From Halomonas halophila (GTDB lineage Bacteria > Pseudomonadota > Gammaproteobacteria > Pseudomonadales > Halomonadaceae), in the NCBI RefSeq assembly GCF_030406665.1, contig NZ_CP129121.1, positions 124,001 to 188,000 of the forward strand: 64,000 bases of DNA. The letters run 5' to 3'. Both the position numbers and the translations under genes were made by a program. The notes beneath the pieces were generated by a model. The model was given only the letters and a program-made list of their open reading frames with translations, was not told the origin of the DNA and searched no databases. This document shows, piece by piece, positions 58,504-64,000 of this stretch; position 1 is the first letter of the stretch; each line of letters starts with the position of its first letter.

Positions 58504-59195
58504 GGGATCCTGTTTCCGGGTGCCTCGTCCGCCGGGGCCTTGTCCATGATGTAGCCGATGCCGCGCAGGGTGCGGATCAACTCCGGGGCCAGCTTCTTGC
58601 GCAGGTGGTGAACGTGGACCTCGATGGCGTTGCTCTCCACGTCCTCGTCCCAGCCGTAGAGCAGGCGGGCCAGGGTGTCGCGGGTGAAGGCGTGGCCCGG
58701 GTGGCTGAGGAATTCCTGCAGCAGGGTGAACTCGCGGCGCGACAGCGTGACCGGCTGGCCCTGGTAGGTGACGCGGCGGTTCTCCGGGTCGAGCACCACG
58801 CCGCGGTGGCGCAGCTCGCTGCTGACCAGGCCCTGGCTACGGCGCAGCAGGGCGCGCAGCCGTGCCTTGAGCTCGTCGACCTCGAAGGGTTTGGTCAGGT
58901 AGTCGTCGGCCCCGGCATCCAGGCCCTGGATGCGCTGCTCGATGCCGTCGCGGGCGGTCAGCACCAGCACCGGCACGCGATGGCCGCCGCGGCGCAGCCG
59001 CGTGAGCAGGTCGATGCCGTCGAGCCGGGGCAGGCCCAGGTCGAGGATGACGGCATCGAAGGGCTCCTCGTCGCGCAGGGCGTTGAGGGCCTCGATACCG
59101 TCGCCGAGGATGTCGACGGTGTAGTGCTCGGGTTTCAGCGCCAGGCGAATGCCCGACGCCAGGCTGGGATCGTCTTCCACCAGCAGTATGCGCAT
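58500..59195 (-). CDS. OmpR-family response regulator, QseB/PmrA type
   Basis: 231 residues. Receiver domain with LLVEDDPSLA, phospho-acceptor Asp52 (VILDLGLPRLDG), Thr in LTARD and Lys in TKPFEVDEL; winged-helix DNA-binding domain with LSRREFTLLQEFLSHPGHAFTRDTLARLLYGWDEDVESNAIEVHVHHLRKKL. By sequence it belongs with QseB/PmrA, which bind TTAA-containing direct repeats 11 bp apart. Two such repeats are found in this cluster, so self-contained regulation is likely. It follows the SDR gene after 71 bp. Confidence 0.93.
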   Translation of the reverse strand: MRILLVEDDPSLASGIRLALKPEHYTVDILGDGIEALNALRDEEPFDAVILDLGLPRLDGIDLLTRLRRGGHRVPVLVLTARDGIEQRIQGLDAGADDYLTKPFEVDELKARLRALLRRSQGLVSSELRHRGVVLDPENRRVTYQGQPVTLSRREFTLLQEFLSHPGHAFTRDTLARLLYGWDEDVESNAIEVHVHHLRKKLAPELIRTLRGIGYIMDKAPADEAPGNRIP

Positions 59196-59266
59196 GGGCC
59201 TTCCTTGTCGGTGCTCCGGTCATGCCGATACTCGCCTCGAAGGCCGCGCCTGTCGACCCTGGCGGC

Positions 59267-60085
59267 TCAGGGTGGCGGGGTGATGAAGCGGCGGATGGTG
59301 GGCAGCTGGCGGCGCAGGGCGCGATCGATCAGCCCCGGCCACAGAGCGTTGAGCCGGGCGAAGATCGGCTCGGCGCGGCCCAGCCGGGTCTCCTTGCGAC
59401 CGCGTTCGATGGCGCGGCGGATCTGGACGGCCACTGTTTCCGGGGCGTCCATGGCGTTGCCCAGCGCCCGGTTCATCTCCTCCATGGCCGGGGCGTTCAT
59501 GGCGGTGCGGGTGGCCCGCGGGGCGATGTAGTGCACCGCGATCGGCGAGTCCGACAGTTCGCGGCGCAGCGCCTGGGTGAAGCCGTAGAGCGCGAACTTG
59601 GTGGCGCAGTAGGCGGCCTGGCCGGGATAGCCGATATGGCCGAAGGCCGAGCCGACGTTGACCACCAGGCCCTGCTCGGCGCGGCACAGCCGGGGCAGCA
59701 GGGCGCGGGTCAGCTGCAGGGTGGCGGTCAGGTTGACCGTCACCAGGCGCTCGATGGCCTCGTCGTCGGCGTCCTTGAACAGCTCGGCGCGGTTGGCGCC
59801 GGCGGCGTTGATCAGCATGGTGCACTCCAGCCGTTCGGCGGCCGCCACCAGCCGGGCGCGATCCTCGGCGCGAGTGAGGTCGGCGGCCTGGGCCGTGATC
59901 TGGCCGGGATACAGGCGGCACAGCCGCTCCAGGGCCTCGGCGTCGCGGCCGGTGACCAGCAGCTGGGCGCCGGCGGCGGCGAGTTCGTCGACCAGCGCCT
60001 GGCCGATGCCGCCGCTGGCGCCGGTGATCAGCACCCGCTGGCCGGGCCAGCCCTGGGTGAGATAGTGCGGTTCAGACCAGCGCAT
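59267..60085 (-). CDS. Short-chain dehydrogenase/reductase of the 62.9-56.7 kb cluster
   Basis: 272 residues. Rossmann motif ITGASGGIG (~20-28), NAAGA (~95), catalytic Ser in VNVGSAFGHIGYPG and the Tyr-x3-Lys in YCATKFALYGF, so it should be an active NAD(P)-dependent oxidoreductase. After the classic fold a basic segment (RRAIERGRKETRLG) and a C-terminal amphipathic region (IFARLNALWPGLIDRALRRQLP) suggest membrane association, as in SDRs acting on lipids. It overlaps the upstream TenA-like gene by 14 nt. Confidence 0.9.
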   Translation of the reverse strand: MRWSEPHYLTQGWPGQRVLITGASGGIGQALVDELAAAGAQLLVTGRDAEALERLCRLYPGQITAQAADLTRAEDRARLVAAAERLECTMLINAAGANRAELFKDADDEAIERLVTVNLTATLQLTRALLPRLCRAEQGLVVNVGSAFGHIGYPGQAAYCATKFALYGFTQALRRELSDSPIAVHYIAPRATRTAMNAPAMEEMNRALGNAMDAPETVAVQIRRAIERGRKETRLGRAEPIFARLNALWPGLIDRALRRQLPTIRRFITPPP

Positions 60086-60764
60086 CGGTCAGCCCCCGGG
60101 CGGCTTCGCCCCCCGTGCAGCGGGCGGTGACGCCCCGGAACATGGCGCCGTAGAGGCGATAGACCATGCGCGCACCTTCGATCACCGCGTTCAGATCGTC
60201 CTCCTCCAGGCTGTCGATCAGCGTCTCGAAGAAGGCCAGGTGGCCGATATCGAGGCTGCCGTGGGAGCTCAGGTAGCGCACGGCGTTGTCGGGCAGACCG
60301 AGGCGCGCCTGGAGCTGTTCGGCGGCGCGGGTGGCCACCGCGGTGCTGGTGCCCTCGAGCACCTGGACCATGCCGAAGAAGACCACCGGATTGCCGTGCT
60401 CGATCCGGTCGCGCACGTAGGCCACCATCAGCGTCGTGGCCGGGTCGGGCGAGGCGGCGGCCGCCGCCTCGGGGTCGCCGCCGGCGGCGCGGATGTCGTC
60501 GAGGATCCACTGCTCGTGGCCGTATTCCTCCTCGACGTACTCCACCAGGGCGCCGCGCAGCCAGCCCAGCCGGTCGGGCAGGCGGGCGCCGCAGGCCATC
60601 ATCAGCGGCACCGTGAAGCGCACGTGGTGGTAGGCCTGGCCGAGGAAGGCCAGGTACTCGTCGCGCCCGACCTCGCCCTGCATGGCGCGGGTCATCATGG
60701 GCGTGTCGAGCAGCCATTCGCGCTCGGCGCGGGTGGCGTCCTGCAGGCGTTGATAGGCACTCAT
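60072..60764 (-). CDS. TenA/heme-oxygenase-like putative diiron oxidase
   Basis: 230 residues, all helical. The pattern of possible metal ligands fits the heme-oxygenase-like diiron oxidase group (UndA and relatives) rather than thiaminase TenA: Glu75 and Glu80 with His83 (EYVEEEYGHEQW), Glu137 (VLEGTS), then His168-x3-Asp172-x2-His175 (SHGSLDIGHLAF). TenA's active-site cysteine is not seen. Databases often label these proteins TenA family regulators. ATG 60764 gives a natural N-terminus 4 nt after the ligase stop; an upstream start would overlap that gene. Activity is inferred. Confidence 0.82.
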   Translation of the reverse strand: MSAYQRLQDATRAEREWLLDTPMMTRAMQGEVGRDEYLAFLGQAYHHVRFTVPLMMACGARLPDRLGWLRGALVEYVEEEYGHEQWILDDIRAAGGDPEAAAAASPDPATTLMVAYVRDRIEHGNPVVFFGMVQVLEGTSTAVATRAAEQLQARLGLPDNAVRYLSSHGSLDIGHLAFFETLIDSLEEDDLNAVIEGARMVYRLYGAMFRGVTARCTGGEAARGLTDALV

Positions 60765-60768
60765 GGGG

Positions 60769-62271
60769 TCACTCCTCGGTGGTCGTGATGGGGCGGACTC
60801 GATAGGTCGGCCGCGATGCGTCGGTCGTGGTGACATTCGCGCCGGGGCGGGTCGGCCAGTCCCGGTAGGCGGCCAGGATGGCCGCGCGGCGCAGGCGGCC
60901 GTTGGCCGTCAGCTGGTCGTTGTGGGGGGTAAAGGGCGCGCAGCGGCGCCATTCGCTCACCCGCGCGTAGTCGGGCAGGGTGGTGTTGGCGGCGGCGATC
61001 TCGGCCTCGATGGCGGCGTCGGGCAGGTTCGCGGCGGCCGGCACGATCAGCGCCCGGTTGTGGGCCAGGGCCTCGCCGTGGACCAGGGCCTGGGCGATGC
61101 CCGGCCGGGTGGCGAGCACGCCCTCGACCCACTGGGGATCGACGTTGCGCCCATAGGCGGTGATGAAGACCTCGCGGCGGCGGCCCTCCAGCACCAGGGC
61201 GTTGCCCTCCCAGCGGCCCAGATCGCCGGTGGCGTGCCAGCCGGCGACCGGCGGCTCGCCCAGATAGCCGAGCATGGTGGCGCCGCTCACCTCGACCTCG
61301 CCGTCGGCGCGCAGCCGCACCCGGGCGTGGGGCAGCGGGCGGCCGACGCCGCAGGGCGCCTCGCCGGGCCGGTTGAGGCACACCACCGAGGCGCACTCCG
61401 AGAGGCCGTAGCCCTCGGCCACCGGCCAGCCGGCGGCCAGGGCGCGCTCGAGCAGCGGCGCGGCGACCCGGGCGCCGCCCACCGCCACCAGCCGCAGCCC
61501 CTCGGGCGCGCGGGGCGCGGCGTCGACCAGCGCCTGGAGCTGCTGTGGCACCAGGATCAGGCTGTGCGGCCGGTAGCGCTCGATGGCGGCCAGCGCGGCC
61601 CCGGCGTCGAAGCCGCTGGCACCCTGCCAGCCGAGCTCGGCGGCGCCGGGCAGCGCCACCCCGGCGCCGAGCCACAGCGGCAGGTAGAGCCCGCCGAGGT
61701 TCTCGAGCAGGGTGGCCAGCGGCAGCATCGCCAGATGACGCTCGATCTCCACCGGGGCGACCGCCTCGGCAAGGCTCGTTGCCACCGCCAGCACCGCCTC
61801 GGTGTCCAGGCACACGCCCTTGGGCGCGTCGCTGGTGCCGGAGGTGAAGGTGATGCGGGTGGTGCCGGGATGCAGGGCCGGCGGGGCCGGAACCGGGCGT
61901 GTGGCGACGCCGCCCGGGTCGGGCGTACCGAAGCCCAGCGCCTCGCCGCCGGGGCCGATCCAGGCATCGAGGCCGGCCCGCTCGACCAGGTGGCTACGCT
62001 GGGCGTCGCCGAAGAAGGCCGGCACCGGCACCGCGACGCGGGAATCGGTCAGCAGCGCCAGGTCCCACAGTGCCCATTCGACGCCGTTGTCCAGCGCCAG
62101 GCCCACGCGGGTCGCGCCGACCGCCGCCAGCCGAGCGCGCCGCGCGTCGATGGCGGCGGCCAGCTCGCCGTAGCTCAGCCGCTGCGTGCCGTCCCACAGC
62201 GCCGTGGCCTCGGGGGCGCGCTCGGCGTGGGCGGCCAGGCGGTCGAGGAAGCGTTCACGCCGGTCGGACAT
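60769..62271 (-). CDS. AMP-dependent acyl ligase with an altered A10 lysine
   Basis: 500 residues of the adenylate-forming superfamily: P-loop-like TFTSGTSDAPKGV, VGGARVAAPLL, YGLSECASVVCLNRPGE, ATGDLGRWEGNALVLEGRRREVFITAYGRNVDPQWVE. The C-terminal A10 motif, normally P-x4-GK-[IL]-x-R with the catalytic Lys, reads LTANGRLRR here, so Arg replaces Lys. The N-terminus is short compared with long-chain acyl-CoA ligases. It probably activates a carboxylic acid for the cluster's acyltransferase, but the substitution makes full ligase activity doubtful. It overlaps the previous gene by 17 nt. Confidence 0.9.
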   Translation of the reverse strand: MSDRRERFLDRLAAHAERAPEATALWDGTQRLSYGELAAAIDARRARLAAVGATRVGLALDNGVEWALWDLALLTDSRVAVPVPAFFGDAQRSHLVERAGLDAWIGPGGEALGFGTPDPGGVATRPVPAPPALHPGTTRITFTSGTSDAPKGVCLDTEAVLAVATSLAEAVAPVEIERHLAMLPLATLLENLGGLYLPLWLGAGVALPGAAELGWQGASGFDAGAALAAIERYRPHSLILVPQQLQALVDAAPRAPEGLRLVAVGGARVAAPLLERALAAGWPVAEGYGLSECASVVCLNRPGEAPCGVGRPLPHARVRLRADGEVEVSGATMLGYLGEPPVAGWHATGDLGRWEGNALVLEGRRREVFITAYGRNVDPQWVEGVLATRPGIAQALVHGEALAHNRALIVPAAANLPDAAIEAEIAAANTTLPDYARVSEWRRCAPFTPHNDQLTANGRLRRAAILAAYRDWPTRPGANVTTTDASRPTYRVRPITTTEE

Positions 62272-62890
62272 GGTCGCCCTCCCGTCGCGTCGAGAGCAGG
62301 CCGGCGGCGCGCAGCCGCTCGCGGGCCAGGCGCAGGTCGCCGGCCATCACCCAGGGGTGCTGATCGTAGTAGTGGCCCCAGGCCTCGCGCTCCTGGCCCA
62401 GCCAGGCCGGATCGGCCAAGCGCAGCGGCATCAGCTCGATGCCCAGCCGGCGGATGCCGTTGATCACCGCCGGGATGGCCGTGAACAGCACCCAGTGCAG
62501 GCCTTCCTCGGCCAGCTGGTCGATCAGGTAGGAAAACAGCACCCGCTGCAGCCCGCGCCGGGTGCTCACCAGGTTGCCGATCTCGGCGATGCCGCCGCGG
62601 GCGATCGGTGTGCCCAGGGCCTGGGTCAGGCTGGCCTCGGCGGAGGCGTCGAGATAGCCCTCCTGGAACAGCCGGCCCTCGTCGGCGCGCCGCACGCCCA
62701 CCGCGGCCACGGGCCGCTCCTGCTGCCACAGGCCGAACAGGCGCGGCAGGTACTGGGTGATGCGGGCATCGTGCTGGGTGGCGAAGCAGTGGCTGACCAG
62801 CTGCTCCAGTCGGTGGCGCTCCGACCAGTGGCGGGCTTCACGCCACTCGATCGGCGACTCGGGGGTGGGGCGTATGACGGTCAAGGACAT
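62255..62890 (-). CDS. Thermostable hemolysin (delta-VPH) family protein, LuxI/GNAT-like
   Basis: 211 residues, first gene of the cluster. It matches the family named after Vibrio thermostable hemolysin, but it has no signal peptide or membrane segment. Its order of elements looks like a LuxI/GNAT acyltransferase: DARITQYLPRLFGLW, a strand pair RPVAAVGVRRA, YLD, GIAEIGNLVSTRRGLQRVLFSYLIDQLAEEGLHWVLFTAIPAVINGIRRLGI. That resembles the E-x-[GS]-x2 strand and helix of autoinducer synthases. The neighbours (AMP ligase, oxidase, SDR) fit a synthase better than a toxin. Family is fairly sure; activity is inferred. Confidence 0.82.
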   Translation of the reverse strand: MSLTVIRPTPESPIEWREARHWSERHRLEQLVSHCFATQHDARITQYLPRLFGLWQQERPVAAVGVRRADEGRLFQEGYLDASAEASLTQALGTPIARGGIAEIGNLVSTRRGLQRVLFSYLIDQLAEEGLHWVLFTAIPAVINGIRRLGIELMPLRLADPAWLGQEREAWGHYYDQHPWVMAGDLRLARERLRAAGLLSTRREGDHVRPA

Positions 62891-62934
62891 CGGGGTGTCT
62901 CCGTGACGATTCCCCGACAGTCTGGGATTTAATA

Positions 62935-62950
62935 CTTAACCGGCCCTTAA
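62935..62950 (-). promoter_or_regulatory. PmrA/QseB-type box upstream of the hemolysin-family operon
   Basis: CTTAA-CCGGCC-CTTAA: perfect 5-bp direct repeats 11 bp apart, ~45 bp before the first gene of the cluster. It has the same orientation relative to its gene as the box before the small membrane protein. An AT-rich TATTAAAT (complement of 62927-62934) follows and may be the -10. Confidence 0.65.
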
Positions 62951-62967
62951 TATCGCCAGACGCATAC

Positions 62968-62993
62968 GAAAACGCCGGCCCTGGGGCCGGCGT
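62968..62993 (-). terminator. Rho-independent terminator of the 1-Cys peroxiredoxin gene
   Basis: On the - strand ACGCCGGCCC (complement of 62984-62993) pairs with GGGCCGGCGT (complement of 62972-62981), followed by TTTC. It lies 25 bp after the stop codon and separates this gene from the cluster downstream. Confidence 0.85.
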
Positions 62994-63017
62994 CGAGGAA
63001 GCGAGGCGAGCGCTGGC

Positions 63018-63653
63018 TTACTTGCCGGGCTGCTTGACCAGCCGCAGGTAGGGTTTCTGCTCGTCCCAGCCCTCGGGGAACAGCTTGGCGGCTTCCTCGT
63101 TGCTGAGCGCCGGCACGATGATGCAGTCGCCGCCCGGCTGCCAGTTCACCGGGGTGGCCAGCTTGTGCGAGTCGGTCAGCTGGAGGCTGTCGAGCACGCG
63201 CAGGATCTCGTCGAAGTGGCGACCGGTGCTGGCCGGATAGGTCAGCATCAGGCGGATCTTCTTGTTCGGGTCGATGATGAAGACGCTGCGCACCGTCAGG
63301 GTGTCGTTGGCGTTGGGATGGATCATGTCGTAGAGATCGCTGACCTTGCGGTCGGCGTCGGCCAGCAGCGGGAAGTTCAGGGCGCAGCCCTGGGTCTCTT
63401 GGATGTCGCCGACCCAGGCCTTGTGATCCTCCAGCGGGTCCACCGACAGGCCGATGGCCTTGGTGTTGCGCTTCTCGAACTCCGGCTTGAGCCGCGAGAC
63501 CTCGCCGAGCTCGGTGGTGCACACCGGGGTGAAGTCCTTGGGATGGGAGAACAGGATCACCCAGCTGTCGCCGGCCCATTCGTGGAAGTGGATCGGGCCT
63601 TCGGTGCTTTCCTGGGTGAAGTCCGGGGCGATGTCGCCGAGTCGCAGTGCCAT
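63018..63653 (-). CDS. 1-Cys peroxiredoxin (Prx6 family)
   Basis: Reduces hydrogen and lipid peroxides. 211 residues, the length of the Prx6 group. Peroxidatic Cys45 lies in HPKDFTPVCTTELG; Prx6-specific stretches are KAIGLSVDPLEDHKAWVGDI, FPLLADADRKVSDLYDMIHP, IRLMLTYPASTGRHFDEILRVLDSLQL and the C-terminal dimer arm with TPVNWQPGGDCIIVPALSNEEA. There is no resolving cysteine in the 2-Cys position. GGAGG lies before the ATG. It is the second peroxiredoxin of the window, unlinked to ahpCF. Confidence 0.95.
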   Translation of the reverse strand: MALRLGDIAPDFTQESTEGPIHFHEWAGDSWVILFSHPKDFTPVCTTELGEVSRLKPEFEKRNTKAIGLSVDPLEDHKAWVGDIQETQGCALNFPLLADADRKVSDLYDMIHPNANDTLTVRSVFIIDPNKKIRLMLTYPASTGRHFDEILRVLDSLQLTDSHKLATPVNWQPGGDCIIVPALSNEEAAKLFPEGWDEQKPYLRLVKQPGK

Positions 63654-63736
63654 GCTGGCCTCCTGAATCGTGTTCGAAGTTCGATGCGTCGGGTGGCATC
63701 GCGGCGCGATGCCGGGAAATCGGAGAGGGCGAGCCC

Positions 63737-64000
63737 TCAGGGCGCCGGAGCGGCGGCGCCCAGGAAGCGTTCCTGCCAGTAGTCCAGCGCCAGCGAGGTC
63801 ACGCTGACCCGTCGACCGCGGCCGGGGGCGTGAATCATCTCGTCGTCACCCATGTAGATGCCGACGTGGCTGGCATCCCCGCCGCCGGCGGTATCGAAGA
63901 ACAGCAGGTCGCCGGGGCGCGCCTCGTCGATCGGTGGCAGCTGCTCGAACTGGCGGCGCGAGGTGCGTGGCACGGGGATACCCGCCCGCGAATAGACCCG
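63737..64000 (-). CDS. NlpC/P60 family (C40) peptidoglycan peptidase, 5' end outside window
   Basis: The frame stays open to the window edge (VYSRAGIPVPRTSRRQFEQL), so only the C-terminal 87 residues are visible. The segment RPGDLLFFDTAGGGDASHVGIYMGDDEMIHAPGRGRRVSVTSL contains the catalytic His (SHVGIYMG) and the third polar residue (His in MIHAPG) of NlpC/P60 endopeptidases; the catalytic Cys would be upstream. Such enzymes cut the gamma-D-Glu-diaminopimelate link in cell-wall peptides. The stop is 83 bp before the peroxiredoxin start. Confidence 0.88.
   Translation of the reverse strand, partial: RVYSRAGIPVPRTSRRQFEQLPPIDEARPGDLLFFDTAGGGDASHVGIYMGDDEMIHAPGRGRRVSVTSLALDYWQERFLGAAAPAP

Noticed and set aside
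60072..60764. Thiaminase II or TenA transcriptional regulator
   Set aside because: The metal-ligand pattern and operon partners do not fit thiamine salvage; no DNA-binding motif is visible.
62255..62890. Pore-forming toxin role from the hemolysin family name
   Set aside because: No signal peptide, no amphipathic or membrane segment, and the enzymatic neighbourhood argues for a biosynthetic function.

Overview
The window is a contiguous, GC-rich stretch of bacterial chromosome with dense coding, no tRNA or rRNA genes, no CRISPR array and no recognisable insertion sequence. The proteins are acidic, and the gene set (Anr/NsrR/NarXL control of nitrate respiration, AapJQMP uptake, a B12-dependent ribonucleotide reductase split into two genes, a PomA-like MotA) points to a motile, facultatively denitrifying halophilic gammaproteobacterium of the Halomonas type. 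This placement is inferred from gene content; no phylogenetic marker was tested.

Layout. 1-16.1 kb: chemotaxis and flagellar block on the + strand (Aer-like receptor cut by the window edge, cheR, cheB, second receptor, cheY, cheZ, flhB, flhA, flhF, an unknown gene, flhE, fliA, motA, motB). Near-consensus sigma-28 promoters stand before cheB and motA. 16.2-18.8 kb: ahpC and ahpF peroxidase system with an OxyR-like site. 18.8-21.5 kb: a periplasmic hypothetical, nsrR and hemN (Anr box). 21.7-25.5 kb: a glycine-rich secreted protein, then nrdJa-nrdJb behind tandem NrdR-like boxes. 25.8-30.1 kb: aapJQMP amino-acid ABC transporter. 30.1-34.1 kb: nitric-oxide defence genes (hmp, a globin, nnrS, a SirB2 protein, a CMD-family protein). 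34.1-47.2 kb: nitrate respiration (narL-narX reversed, then a fused narK and narGHJI with a parvulin). 47.3-55.1 kb: an HglS-like dioxygenase, a TauE exporter, a large Cache-HAMP-GAF-HD-GYP protein, a D,D-carboxypeptidase with SPOR domain, and a DMT transporter. 55.1-56.7 kb: thiE and thiM behind a TPP riboswitch. 56.7-62.95 kb: a - strand cluster described next. 63.0-64.0 kb: a 1-Cys peroxiredoxin and an NlpC/P60 peptidase cut by the window edge.

The best candidate for an undescribed system is 56.7-62.95 kb. A 'thermostable hemolysin' family protein (which looks to me like a LuxI/GNAT-type acyltransferase), an AMP-dependent ligase with Arg in place of the usual A10 lysine, a TenA/heme-oxygenase-like protein with a putative diiron site and a short-chain dehydrogenase are packed with 4-nt gaps or small overlaps. 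They are followed by an OmpR-family two-component system and a small membrane protein. The same PmrA-type direct repeat (CTTAA-N6-CTTAM) lies upstream of both the first enzyme gene and the last gene. The simplest reading is a self-regulated pathway that makes or modifies an acyl-derived small molecule.

The nitrogen-oxide genes also read as one regulatory network: NarL-type 7-2-7 heptamer pairs occur at hmp, narX and narK, Anr/FNR boxes at hemN, narK and the globin-nnrS group, and an NsrR-like site at hmp.
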